Below, in pieces: positions 7,155 to 15,476 of a stretch of 64,000 nucleotides of DNA. The stretch's first letter is position 1; each line of letters opens with the position of its first letter. The stretch covers positions 38,210 through 102,209 of the forward strand of contig NZ_FODD01000031.1 of NCBI RefSeq assembly GCF_900110255.1. Reading direction: 5' to 3'. Both the position numbers and the translations under genes were made by a program. The notes beneath the pieces were generated by a model that had not been told where the DNA came from, did not search any database, and worked only from the letters and a program-made list of their open reading frames with translations. The DNA comes from Actinacidiphila rubida. Lineage in GTDB: Bacteria; Actinomycetota; Actinomycetes; Streptomycetales; Streptomycetaceae.

Positions 7155-10100
7155 CTACATCAGGGCGTTGTAGGTGTTCCAGCCGGCGCCGACCTTCGTC
7201 CGGGCGGCGAACGGCGCGGACGCGCTGCCCGTCCCCTTGTACAGCCACAACGCACCCGACGCGTCCCGCGCGACCAGGTCCGCCCGGCCGTCACCGGTCA
7301 CGTCACCGGTCCCGGCCATCAGCGTGTACGCGTTCCAGCCCGCGCCGACCTTCACCCGCGCGGCGAACGGCGCGGACGCGCTGCCCGTCCCCTTGTACAG
7401 CCACAACACACCTGACGCGTCCCGCGCCAGCAGGTCCGCCCGGCCGTCACCGGTCACGTCGCCGGTCCCGACCATCTGGTCGTACGCGTTCCAGCCCGCG
7501 CCGACCTTCACCCGCGCCGTGAACGGCGCGGACACGCTGCCCGTCCCCTTGTACAGCCACAACACACCCGACGCGTCCCGCGCCAGCAGGTCCGCCCGGC
7601 CGTCACCCGTCACATCGCGTACGCCGACCAGGCGGTCGTAGGCGTTCCAGCCGCTGCCGACCTTGACGCGGGCCTTGAGCGGCGGGTTGTGCGTCCCCGC
7701 GCCCTGGTAGTACCAGAGGACGCCGGAGGAGTCGCGGGCGACCACGTCGCCGCTGCCGTCGGCCCGCAGGCCGCCGAGCGTGGTGAGCGCGCTGTAGCCC
7801 TGCCAGCCACCGCCCACCTTCTGGCGCGCGGCGTAGGGCGCCGACGCGGACCCGTTGGCCGCGTACTGCCACAGGGTGCCGGTGGTGTCCCGGCCGAACA
7901 GGGCGGCCCGCGCGGGCGCCGCGCCCGACAGGGTGACCGTGCCGGTGGTGGTGGACGCGGGGCCGGTGCCGTCCGCGGGGGTGGCCCTGAACTGCCAGAC
8001 GTAGCGGCCGACCGGCAGCAGCGCGCCCGTCGCCGACCTGGCGTCCCACGTCACGCGCGCCGTGCCGCGGGCCGCGCCGCCGCTCCAGCTGCGCACGACC
8101 GCGCCGGTCGCCTCGTCGGTGAGCGACACCTGCCAGGACGCGGCCGGCTTCGACAGCCACCACTGCGCGTCCCAGCGGGCCGCGCCGCCCTGAGCCGCGA
8201 ACGCCGCCGGCACGGACCGGTCCGGCACGGTCAGCGGGGACACGTGCGCGGTGTCGGGCACGGCCCTGGCCACGTGGACCACGTCGTTCGTGTCCACGTA
8301 CGCGACCTGGCCGGAGTGGCGGTCGACGGTCCAGGTGACGCCCCTGGCATCGGCGGAGCCCGCGGACTTCACGCCCTTGTAGGTGGCGACCCGATGGTTG
8401 GTGCCGTCGTAGAGCTCGTCGACCTGGAGGTCGGAGCCGGCGGCCGGGTTGTCGTTGTAGGCGATGAAGTGGTCGCCCAGCATCACGCCGGTCGCCGGGG
8501 CCCGGTACGTCCGCCCGTCACCGAGGTCCACCACCCCCGCGGTGCTGTCGACGCACTTCCAGTACATCAGCGCGCCGTTGGTGCTCAGCTCCGACGGGAC
8601 GCACCCGCTGGCGAGGTCGACCGTGCGCACGGTTCCGGTCCGCAGGTCGGTGCCGGTCACCACGCCGGGGGGAGCCGACGGCGTCCACAAGGTGGCGTAG
8701 TCCAGCGCGGCGGCCCGTGGGGACTGCTGCAGCACCACCTTGTTCCGGGCGATGTCCACCACGTACTGCGAGCCGCCGGAGCCGGCCCGGTACAGCACGA
8801 ACTGCGGCGAGACGTCGAGGATGCGGCCGCCCGAGGCGGGCAGCACGACCGGGGTGGCGTCGTCCGCCGTCACCAGCGCGTCGTGGCCGGTGGCCTGGTC
8901 GGTGACCAGGCGGGCCAGGCCCTCGTCGCCGCCGTCGGCCCACCGGCCGGCACCGGTGGTGCCCTGCGCCGGCAGGTCCGCGCCGGCCACCGGGGACAGG
9001 CCCGTGCCGACGTCCTTCCCCACCAGACTCAGCGTCCCGCGCAGGGAGTTGGCGAACCTCGCGGTACCGCGGTCCAGGCTCACCCCCTGGACCGAGCCGT
9101 AGTACGTCACCGGCGGCAGGACGCGCAGCTCCATGTCGGAGACCAGCCCGGAGCCGTCGACGCTCAGGTGGTAGACCGTCCGCGTGCCGTCCGCGGCCTG
9201 GCTGAGCACGTCGAGCGCGCCCTTGGGCTCCTGCACCGCCTGCGTGACGTCCGCGAACACGACGCGCACGGTCTCCCGGCCGAGGATCGGAATGAGGTGC
9301 AGCGGGCCGTGATCGCCCTCGTACCAGAGGATGTTGTCGCCGGCCTGGAAGGTGTGGACGTCGTCGGTGGCGGAGGCCGGTGTCGCCTCCCGGACGCCCG
9401 CGGCGGTCGTCGCGCCGACGCTGCCGGGAGCGAGGTAGCGCACCCCAGGCGTGCCCTGCCGCGAGAACCAGGTGATCCAGGCGCCGGTCATCGAGAAGCC
9501 GCTCGCGTCGCTCTCCGCGGGCAGCGCCACGACCGTGTTCTGGACCAGGTTCACGAGGCCGTAGGCCCGGTGGCCGTCCTGCTGGTAGCCGACGACGACG
9601 TCCACGCCGGTGGCCGCGAGGATCACGGGGTCCGCATCACCGGTCGCACCCGGGGGCAGCGGCACGACCACGTCGGAGTCGGTGCCGCCGCTGACCGGCC
9701 GCACGATCCGGTACTGGTACGTGCCGTCGTCGAGCTTCTGCGAGACGAGCACGGCGTGGCGTTCGACGTGCGGGTGGAGATAGCCGTCCGGGAGGGTGAG
9801 GCGGTCCTCGCTCCCGTCGGTGACGTTCACCCAGACGATCTGGGTGGGGCCGTCGGCATCGGTGGTGTACACGACCTCGTCGGCGTCCGCGCCCTGGGTG
9901 AAGATCGCGTCGCGCGGCACCCCGTCGAGCGCGGCCACGTGCGTGACCTGCCCGTTCGCGGTGGAGATCCACGCGTACCCGGCGGTGCCGTCCTCCTGCT
10001 CCAGGACCCCGTCCTGTCCCGAGGCGACGATCGAGACGTCCCTCGGCACGATGGCGTCGGGCGCCGGTATCCGCACGTCCTGCGCGGTCACGGCGGAGGC

Positions 10101-10199
10101 CGTGCCCGCCTGCGCCACCACGGCCCCCAGACCGAGCGTCAGCGCGCACAGCGCCGTGACCCCCGCGGCACAGGCACGCGCCTGCACTGCTCGCTTCAT
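7155..10199 (-). CDS. Large secreted FG-GAP/VCBS-repeat beta-propeller protein
   Basis: About 1014 residues. A Sec signal peptide (MKRAVQARACAAGVTALCALTLGLGAVVAQAGTASA) is followed by about 600 residues of propeller-like sequence. A FlgD/Ig-like segment (TARVTWDARSATGALLPVGRYVWQFRA) comes next. The C-terminus has at least four FG-GAP-type repeats built on GDVTGDGRADLLARDASGVLWLYKGTG, whose DxTGDGxxD loops bind calcium in this family. The enzymatic role, if any, is unknown; such proteins are extracellular binding or scaffold proteins. ATG at 10199 has GGGGAGGA upstream, so the longer upstream reading is not needed. Transcribed toward the chitinase. Confidence 0.85.
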   Translation of the reverse strand: MKRAVQARACAAGVTALCALTLGLGAVVAQAGTASAVTAQDVRIPAPDAIVPRDVSIVASGQDGVLEQEDGTAGYAWISTANGQVTHVAALDGVPRDAIFTQGADADEVVYTTDADGPTQIVWVNVTDGSEDRLTLPDGYLHPHVERHAVLVSQKLDDGTYQYRIVRPVSGGTDSDVVVPLPPGATGDADPVILAATGVDVVVGYQQDGHRAYGLVNLVQNTVVALPAESDASGFSMTGAWITWFSRQGTPGVRYLAPGSVGATTAAGVREATPASATDDVHTFQAGDNILWYEGDHGPLHLIPILGRETVRVVFADVTQAVQEPKGALDVLSQAADGTRTVYHLSVDGSGLVSDMELRVLPPVTYYGSVQGVSLDRGTARFANSLRGTLSLVGKDVGTGLSPVAGADLPAQGTTGAGRWADGGDEGLARLVTDQATGHDALVTADDATPVVLPASGGRILDVSPQFVLYRAGSGGSQYVVDIARNKVVLQQSPRAAALDYATLWTPSAPPGVVTGTDLRTGTVRTVDLASGCVPSELSTNGALMYWKCVDSTAGVVDLGDGRTYRAPATGVMLGDHFIAYNDNPAAGSDLQVDELYDGTNHRVATYKGVKSAGSADARGVTWTVDRHSGQVAYVDTNDVVHVARAVPDTAHVSPLTVPDRSVPAAFAAQGGAARWDAQWWLSKPAASWQVSLTDEATGAVVRSWSGGAARGTARVTWDARSATGALLPVGRYVWQFRATPADGTGPASTTTGTVTLSGAAPARAALFGRDTTGTLWQYAANGSASAPYAARQKVGGGWQGYSALTTLGGLRADGSGDVVARDSSGVLWYYQGAGTHNPPLKARVKVGSGWNAYDRLVGVRDVTGDGRADLLARDASGVLWLYKGTGSVSAPFTARVKVGAGWNAYDQMVGTGDVTGDGRADLLARDASGVLWLYKGTGSASAPFAARVKVGAGWNAYTLMAGTGDVTGDGRADLVARDASGALWLYKGTGSASAPFAARTKVGAGWNTYNALM
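7176..7799 (-). repeat. 156-bp tandem repeats coding FG-GAP units
   Basis: The GTTCCAGCC...CCGACCTT segment recurs at 7176, 7332, 7488 and 7644, exactly 156 bp (52 codons) apart, with a degenerate fifth unit from about 7800. The inner copies are nearly identical at DNA level, so the array is either recently expanded or homogenised by recombination. Confidence 0.9.
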
Positions 10200-10573
10200 T
10201 CTGTTGTCCTCCCCACACACGGCATGCCCTGCGTGAGGAGTCGTCCTCGACTCACGCGGCCAGCCCCCCAAGCGGCGGATCGGATCGAGATCACGCCGCA
10301 GGCGGACGGTACCAGGGGAGCCGGCCGGAATCCCAGCGTCTTGCGCTCGCCGGACGATTGACGGCTCACCGCGGGCGCCGGCGGTGCCGCGGACAGGCGC
10401 ACGGCCGAGGCGTGCCGGTGGCGGTGCCAGTGGCGGTGGCGGTGGCGGGGCAGGGGGCCGTGCGCGTGGTCGCGCGGCCTCCGTACCGCCGCGTGCACCG
10501 CTCCGACCTGCGGAAGTGTGCCCGCCCGCCTAGGCTGCGCTGAAGGGGGAGCCCGCACGCGGAAGGCACCGCC
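10200..10573. other. Intergenic region between divergent FG-GAP and ku genes
   Basis: No gene seen. It must hold both promoters. The only structure is a run of GGTGGC/GGTGCC-type hexamers at about 10415-10449. No convincing -35/-10 pair was found. Confidence 0.4.
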
Positions 10574-11524
10574 ATGCCCCCAGTCGCGCAGTTCACGCTC
10601 ACCTTCGGCCTGGTCGCGATCCCCGTCCGCCTGCTCGCCGCGACCAGCAGCCACAAGATCGGCTTCCGGCAGATCCACCTGCCGGACCAGGGCCGGGTCC
10701 GCTACACCAAGGTCTGCGAGATCGACGAGCACCCGCTGATGCCGGAGGACATCGTCCGGGCGTACGAGGTCGGCAAGGACCAGCTGGTGCCGATCACCGA
10801 CGACGAGCTGGACAACCTGCCGCTGCCGACCGCGAAGACCATCGAGGTCAGCGGGTTCCTCGACCTGGCCGCGATCCCCGGCGAGATGTACGACAAGCCG
10901 TACTTCCTCGCGCCGCAGAACGCCGCCGCCAACAAGCCGTACGTCCTGATGCGGGAGGCGCTGGCCCGCTCCGGCAAGGCCGCCGTCGGGAAGTACGCGC
11001 TGCGCGGCTCGGAGAACCTCGGCATGATCCACGCCCAGGGCGACGTGCTCGTCCTGCAGCGGCTGCGCTGGCCCGACGAGGTGCGGTCCGCCGACGACGC
11101 CGCGCCCGCGCACGACATCGCCATCAGCGACGAGGAGCTGGCCGGTGCCCTCAGCCTGATCGACGCGCTCGGCGACGTCGACATGCAGCAGATGCACGAC
11201 GAGTACGCGCGCGCCGTGCAGCAGTTGATCGAGGCGAAGATGGCCCACGAGGCCCCGCCGAAGGTCCGCCAGCCCGAGGCGGAGGAGGCCGGCGTCACCG
11301 ACCTGATGACCGCCCTGCAGCGCGCGACCGAGCAGGCCCGCGCCGACCGCGGCGAGGACGCGGAGGTCCACCGCATGGCCGGCCGCGGTCCGGCGAAGAA
11401 GGCGGCGAGGAAGGCTCCCGCGAAGAAGGCCGCGGCCAAGAAGGGCGTGGCGAAGAAGACCGCCGCCAAGAAGACGGCGTCCGCGAAGAAGACGGGCGGC
11501 GGGAGCGGTCGCCGCGCGGGCTGA
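10574..11524 (+). CDS. ku: Ku protein, non-homologous end joining
   Basis: Binds DNA double-strand ends as a homodimer and recruits ligase D. The Ku core occupies residues 1-260 (FTLTFGLVAIPVRLLAATSS, FRQIHLPDQGRVRYTKVCEIDEHP, IRAYEVGKDQLVPITDDELDNL-type segment, YFLAPQNAAANKPYVLMREAL, GKYALRGSENLGMIHAQGDVLVLQRLRWPDEVR). The tail from about 265 is lysine/alanine-rich PAKKAA-type repeats that add DNA affinity in actinomycete Ku proteins. The very N-terminus (MPPVAQFT) departs from the common MRAIWKGAISFG, which may mark one of several Ku paralogs. No ligD lies next to it in the window. ATG at 10574 has GGAAGG upstream. Confidence 0.95.
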   Translation: MPPVAQFTLTFGLVAIPVRLLAATSSHKIGFRQIHLPDQGRVRYTKVCEIDEHPLMPEDIVRAYEVGKDQLVPITDDELDNLPLPTAKTIEVSGFLDLAAIPGEMYDKPYFLAPQNAAANKPYVLMREALARSGKAAVGKYALRGSENLGMIHAQGDVLVLQRLRWPDEVRSADDAAPAHDIAISDEELAGALSLIDALGDVDMQQMHDEYARAVQQLIEAKMAHEAPPKVRQPEAEEAGVTDLMTALQRATEQARADRGEDAEVHRMAGRGPAKKAARKAPAKKAAAKKGVAKKTAAKKTASAKKTGGGSGRRAG

Positions 11525-11552
11525 GGCCGCGCGGCACCGTCCCCGGCCGGCT

Positions 11553-11576
11553 CGGGCCCCGGGCCACCGGGGCCCG
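11553..11576 (+). terminator. Hairpin after ku
   Basis: CGGGCCCCGG (11553-11562) and CCGGGGCCCG (11567-11576) form a 10-bp stem with a 4-nt loop, 28 bp downstream of the ku stop. Confidence 0.7.
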
Positions 11577-11897
11577 CTCCCGCCGGCGGGCGACGCGCGC
11601 CGGAGGTCCGGCGCACGAACACCCGGCGGCCTCGCGGCCAACGACCGCCGGGTGGCGGCCGGTTCGGGAAGTCCCCGTCGCCCCACGGGAGTTCGTCCTC
11701 CGATGCGGCCCGCCCGCCGTGGCCGAGGCCGTCGAGCGCGTGCGGCTCGGACGCTCGCCCTGGGCGCTGGACAACGCGACGTTCGTCGCCCACCTGGGCA
11801 CCGGCCTCGACGTCGCCCGGCTGCTCAGCGGCCTCGACCAGCCGGTCCGACCCGCCGCGGCACGGCGGCCGACCGGGGCCGGCGCTCCGCGCCCGGC
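11577..11897. other. Intergenic stretch after ku, no supported gene
   Basis: A plus-strand reading from GTG 11719 gives a protein-like start (VERVRLGRSPWALDNATFVAHLGTGLDVARLLSGL) but runs on antisense through the next gene and matches nothing I recognise. It may be a decayed fragment. No promoter or RNA element is evident. Confidence 0.3.
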
Positions 11898-12467
11898 TCA
11901 GTCCGTGTCGAACCAGGAGCCGCCCGCGGACCAGTGGCGGACCCAGCCGGCGAAGCCGGACTCCGCGGTGGTGAAGCCGAACTGCGCGCCGAAGGGACCG
12001 GCGCCCTCACCCGTGATCAGCCAGATGTGCCCGCGGTGCGGGCCGGTGACCACGAGGTGCCAGTACATGCCGCAGCCGTCGTGCCCCAGGACCACCGTGC
12101 CGTGGTGGAAGACCCGCTCGATGCGCGCGTCGAGAGCGGCGGACGGGACCGGCTCCTCCGCGTCCCAGAACCACGGGCCGGTCAGCGGGAACGGCTCCCC
12201 CAGGACGCGTGCGCGGCGGTCGCCGCCCCAGCCGGCCGGCGTCCCGCCCAGGGGGACGAGCCCGTAGTGCGGCGGTCCGGCGGGTGAGCCGTCGGCGATC
12301 TCCGCGACACACGTCCGGTACGGCTCGGGCAGGACGACGCCGTGCCGCGCCTCGAAGGCGTGCACGCCCGGCCACCCGAGCGCCGGGCGCCGACCGTCAG
12401 GACCGGCGGCGCCGAAGGCCGTGCGGAGAAGGGCCAGCTCTCCGGGGTCCGCGTGTTCCGTGTCCAT
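11898..12467 (-). CDS. SMI1/KNR4 (SUKH)-family protein
   Basis: SUKH proteins are often immunity proteins or intracellular binding modules. The 189-residue product shows the fold's landmarks: an N-terminal helix pair, WPGVHAFEARHGVVLPEPYRTCVAEIADGSPAGPPHYGLVPL (a typical SUKH LP..Y..f...NGG..P..Y segment), then GCGMYWHLVVTGPHRGHIWLITGEGAGPF near residues 130-160. No toxin gene is adjacent, so a housekeeping or orphan role is as likely as immunity. ATG at 12467 has only a weak GGTGG ribosome site. Confidence 0.75.
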   Translation of the reverse strand: MDTEHADPGELALLRTAFGAAGPDGRRPALGWPGVHAFEARHGVVLPEPYRTCVAEIADGSPAGPPHYGLVPLGGTPAGWGGDRRARVLGEPFPLTGPWFWDAEEPVPSAALDARIERVFHHGTVVLGHDGCGMYWHLVVTGPHRGHIWLITGEGAGPFGAQFGFTTAESGFAGWVRHWSAGGSWFDTD

Positions 12468-12541
12468 GAACCATGGCTACCACCCCCCTGTGACAGCCGG
12501 ATGTCGGCGCTCGCCCCCTGCCCGGCCGCGGGCCGCCGCCT

Positions 12542-12593
12542 GGGCCCGCCACCCGGGCCCGCGACCCGGGCCCGCCACCCGGGCCCGCCACCC
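12542..12593. repeat. Four 13-bp tandem repeats
   Basis: Unit GGGCCCGCCACCC occurs four times without gaps (12542, 12555, 12568, 12581); the second copy has one change (GCGACCC). It lies in the intergenic space between the SUKH gene and the SDR gene. Function unknown, possibly only slippage. Confidence 0.85.
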
Positions 12594-12723
12594 GCGGAAA
12601 GGCGGCGACCTGCGTCCGGCACCACAATGGCTGGAGGTGCGGTCACGGGCGACGCCGGGAGGTCGGCATGCGGTACGGACTCAGCGACGGGCGCCGGCAC
12701 GGCGTGCGGGGCGGTGACGCGCG

Positions 12724-13500
12724 GTGAACGCGATGAACCCGACGAACCCAGCCGACGCGGGGACCGCGGGCGCGGCCGGGCCGCTGGCCGGGCAGACCGT
12801 CGTCATCGTCGGCGGCAGCGCGGGCATCGGGCTGGAGACCGCGCGGCAGGTGCGGGCGGCCGGCGGCGACGTGATGCTCGTGGCGCGGAACGCCGAGCGC
12901 CTGGAACGCGCCGCGAAGGACGTGGGCACGACGAATACGGCCGTGTTCGACGCGTCGGACCCGGTCCGCCTGGAGCAGTTCGTCCGCGACCTGCCCGGGC
13001 GGGTCGACCACCTGATGGTCACGGCGGGCCAGCCGAAGTACACGGCCTTCGACGACCTGGACCTGAACGACGCGGCGACCGCGTTCGGCGGTCGCGTCGC
13101 CATGATGCTGGGCGTGGCCCGCGCGGGACGCGACAAGCTCAGGCCCGGCGGCACCCTGCTCTTCATCGGCGGCACCGGAGGCCGCCGCCCCGCGCTCGGC
13201 ATGGCCCAGATCGGTGCCGTCACCGCCGCGCTGCCCGCACTGACCGCCAACCTGGCCCTGGAGATCGCGCCGGTCCGGATCAACCTCATCGCCCCCGGCT
13301 TCGTCGACACCCCGCTGTCGGCGACCCTCCTCGGCGACCGGCTCGACGCCCGCCGCCGGCAGCTGCGCGAAACGCTCCCGATCCGCCGCGTGGTCGGCCC
13401 GGAGGACGTCGCCGCCATGGGCGTGCACCTCATGCTCAACACCGCCCTCACCGGCGCCACGTACGACGTCGACGGCGGCCAGCAGTTCACCGCCGGGTGA
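12724..13500 (+). CDS. SDR-fold oxidoreductase-like protein lacking the catalytic Tyr/Lys
   Basis: A Rossmann short-chain dehydrogenase fold: cofactor loop GGSAGIGLETARQ near residues 31-43, VARNAERLERA, central VDHLMVTAGQPK, and C-terminal INLIAPGFVDTPLSA and GATYDVDGGQQF. The position expected for the SDR active site reads GGTGGRRPALGMAQIGAVTAAL, so the usual Ser and YxxxK residues are missing. It may bind NAD(P)H without normal SDR catalysis, or use other residues. The start could be GTG 12724 or ATG 12733. Confidence 0.85.
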   Translation: MNAMNPTNPADAGTAGAAGPLAGQTVVIVGGSAGIGLETARQVRAAGGDVMLVARNAERLERAAKDVGTTNTAVFDASDPVRLEQFVRDLPGRVDHLMVTAGQPKYTAFDDLDLNDAATAFGGRVAMMLGVARAGRDKLRPGGTLLFIGGTGGRRPALGMAQIGAVTAALPALTANLALEIAPVRINLIAPGFVDTPLSATLLGDRLDARRRQLRETLPIRRVVGPEDVAAMGVHLMLNTALTGATYDVDGGQQFTAG

Positions 13501-13502
13501 CG

Positions 13503-13541
13503 GGACGGCGCCCGGGCCGCGGGGCGTGACGCGCGCCGTCC
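13503..13541. terminator. Hairpin between convergent SDR and GNAT genes
   Basis: GGACGGCGC (13503-13511) pairs perfectly with GCGCCGTCC (13533-13541) across a 21-nt GC-rich loop. It lies directly after the SDR stop. Confidence 0.45.
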
Positions 13542-13592
13542 GGAACGCTTCGCCGCGACGCCCGCGACGCTCACGTCGTCGCGGGGCCCGGA

Positions 13593-14030
13593 TCAGGCGT
13601 CGAGCGGGAAGCGGTAGACGGTCGACTGCCGGGCCTCGAAGCCGAGGCGTTCGTAGAGGCGGTTGGCCGCCGCGCGGTCCGGGCGGGAGGTGAGGTCGGC
13701 CGTCCTGGCGCCCGCCTCGCGGGCGATCCGCAGGGCCTCCCGGGTGAGCAGGCCCGCGACGCCGTGGCCTCGCGCGGAGGCGTCGACGACCACGTCCTCG
13801 ATGCGGGCCCGCAGCCCGGACGGCAGGGGCAGCAGCACCAGGGTCAGGGTGCCGACGATCGCCTCGGGCGTGCGGGCGACGAGCACCGTCATGGCGTCGC
13901 ACGTCACGATGCGGTCGAGGGCCGCGTGGTCCAGCGGCTTGGCCGTGGCGGACAACTGCGGCAGCAACCGGCCGAAGGCGTCGACGAGTTCCCCGGTCAC
14001 TTCCCTGACGGTCTCCACGCGCACGTCCAT
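13593..14030 (-). CDS. GNAT-family N-acetyltransferase
   Basis: Transfers an acetyl group from acetyl-CoA to an unknown amine. The 145-residue single GNAT domain shows IEDVVVDASARGHGVAGLLTREALRIAREAGA (the acetyl-CoA binding R/QxxGxG/A loop near residues 85-95) and the motif-B end DLTSRPDRAAANRLYERLGFEARQSTVYRF. Convergent with the SDR gene and divergent from the GntR-ABC operon. The substrate cannot be predicted. Confidence 0.9.
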   Translation of the reverse strand: MDVRVETVREVTGELVDAFGRLLPQLSATAKPLDHAALDRIVTCDAMTVLVARTPEAIVGTLTLVLLPLPSGLRARIEDVVVDASARGHGVAGLLTREALRIAREAGARTADLTSRPDRAAANRLYERLGFEARQSTVYRFPLDA

Positions 14031-14129
14031 GCCCGGAGCCTATCCGCCGCCCGCCGGCCCACCCGGCCCGCCCGCCCGGTCCGCGCCGCTGCCGTACGCA
14101 GCCGCGTCACCAGTTCCGCGGTGACCCCC

Positions 14130-14170
14130 TTGTTTACCTCACTGGTTCATGAGTAGAGTAATGAACCAGT
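14130..14170 (+). promoter_or_regulatory. Promoter with 10-bp-arm operator over the -10 box (GntR autoregulation site)
   Basis: A -35 TTGTTT (14130-14135) and -10 TAGAGT (14154-14159) are separated by 18 bp. A perfect inverted repeat, ACTGGTTCAT (14141-14150) and ATGAACCAGT (14161-14170), brackets the -10 with a 10-bp spacer. A dimeric GntR protein bound here would block RNA polymerase. Transcription would start near 14166, which supports the gene start at 14185 rather than the ATG at 14149. Confidence 0.8.
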
Positions 14171-14184
14171 TGAGCAACGGAGGC

Positions 14185-14580
14185 ATGATGTCGCACCTGG
14201 ATGACGGCGGGCCGATCTTCGCCCAGATCGCCGCCGAGCTGGCGAACCAGATCGCCGACGGCTCGGTGGGCGAGGGGGAGCGGGTCGCGTCGAGCAACGA
14301 GCTCGCGGCGTTCTACCGGGTCAACCCGGCGACGGCGGCGCGCAGCCTCACCGTGCTCCTGGACGAGGGACTGGTGGAGAAGAGGCGGGGGGTCGGGATG
14401 TTCGTCGCAGTGGGCGCGCGGGAGCGGCTCGTGGAGGCCCGGCGGCGGCTGTTCGCCGAGCGCTACGTGCGGCCGCTGGTCGTCGAGGCCGAACGGCTCG
14501 GGATCGGGTGGGACGAACTGGTCGAGCTGGTCGGCGACGAGCTGTCGTCAGTTCAGGTCACGGCCGGAGGCGGGGCATGA
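14185..14580 (+). CDS. GntR-family (YtrA-type) transcriptional repressor
   Basis: A 131-residue regulator with an N-terminal winged helix (PIFAQIAAELANQIADGSVGEGERVASSNELAAFYRVNPATAARSLTVLLDEGLVEKRRGVGMFV, residues 8-75) and only a short helical tail, the small YtrA-subfamily plan linked to ABC transporter operons. ATG 14185 (or 14188) has GGAGG just upstream. The stop overlaps the ATPase gene start (ATGA at 14577-14580), so the three genes form one operon, and a perfect palindrome covers its own promoter. Confidence 0.93.
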   Translation: MMSHLDDGGPIFAQIAAELANQIADGSVGEGERVASSNELAAFYRVNPATAARSLTVLLDEGLVEKRRGVGMFVAVGARERLVEARRRLFAERYVRPLVVEAERLGIGWDELVELVGDELSSVQVTAGGGA

Positions 14581-15476
14581 CCACCGCGATCGCGGTCGAC
14601 GGCCTCAGCCGCCACTACCGCGACCACCAGGCACTGACCGACGTCTCCTTCGAGATCGGCACCCCCTGCATCGCCGGCCTGCTGGGCCGCAACGGCGCGG
14701 GCAAGACGACCCTGCTGCGCATCCTGGCCGGACAGGAGTTCGCCACCTCCGGCACGGTGCGGATCTTCGGCGGCGGACCGCTGGAGAACGACGCCGTGCT
14801 GCGCCGGATGATCCTCGTCCGCGAGGACCAGACGTACCCCGACCTGCGCGTCCGGCACGCGATCAGCGCCGCGTCGCTGATGTACCCGAACTGGGACGTC
14901 GAGCTGGCCGGCGCACTGCTGGACACCTTCGAGCTGCCGATGAACCGGCCGATCAAGAAGCTGTCGCGCGGCATGCGGACCGCCCTCGGCATCACCGTCG
15001 GCCTGGCCGCCCGCGCCGAACTCACCCTGTTCGACGAGCCGTACTCCGGTCTGGACGCGGTCGCCCGGACGCTCTTCTACGACCGGCTGCTCGCCGACTA
15101 CACCGAGCACCCGCGCTGCATCGTGCTCTCCACCCACCTCATCGACGAAGCCGCCGAACTCCTCGACCGCGTCCTGGTCATCGACCACGGCAGGCTCGTC
15201 CTGGACGCGCCGACGGACGAACTGCGCGGCGCGGCCACGACCGTCATGGGCGCGGCGAGCGGCGTCGACCGGTTCATCGCCGGCCGCACGACGCTCGACC
15301 GCCAGTCGATGGGCACGCACACCAGAGCGGTCATGGTCGGCCGCCTCGACCAGCGGGACCGCGAACTCGCCGACCACCTGCACCTGCGCCTGGAGGACGT
15401 CACCCTCCAGCAGCTCGCGGTGTACGCGGCCGAGCATCCCGATCCGTCCGGCCTCATCCCCGCGAGGGCGTCCTGA
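14577..15476 (+). CDS. ABC transporter ATP-binding protein
   Basis: Energises the membrane protein encoded next. Of 299 residues, the ABC domain covers about 5-215: Walker A GRNGAGKTT near 36-44, Q-loop region REDQTYPDLRV, a signature KKLSRGMRTALG in which the usual LSGGQ is degenerate (LSRGM), Walker B ELTLFDEPYSGLD near 148-160, and H-loop STHLIDEAA. The C-terminal 80 residues are specific to the YtrB-like group. It starts inside the repressor's stop codon and ends in the permease start. Likely substrates for such systems are cell-wall-active compounds, but none is shown here. Confidence 0.94.
   Translation: MTTAIAVDGLSRHYRDHQALTDVSFEIGTPCIAGLLGRNGAGKTTLLRILAGQEFATSGTVRIFGGGPLENDAVLRRMILVREDQTYPDLRVRHAISAASLMYPNWDVELAGALLDTFELPMNRPIKKLSRGMRTALGITVGLAARAELTLFDEPYSGLDAVARTLFYDRLLADYTEHPRCIVLSTHLIDEAAELLDRVLVIDHGRLVLDAPTDELRGAATTVMGAASGVDRFIAGRTTLDRQSMGTHTRAVMVGRLDQRDRELADHLHLRLEDVTLQQLAVYAAEHPDPSGLIPARAS

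Noticed and set aside
7176..7799. CRISPR-like array
   Set aside because: The repeats are 156 bp, in frame and coding for FG-GAP units, with no spacers.
11719..11880. Plus-strand reading VERVRLGRSPWALDNATFVAHLGTGLDVARLLSGL
   Set aside because: It looks protein-like but has no ribosome site, no natural stop before running antisense through the SUKH gene, and no recognised family. Kept only as a possible remnant.
12542..12593. CRISPR or origin iterons
   Set aside because: Only four gapless 13-bp GC units with no spacers, no DnaA boxes and no replication gene nearby.
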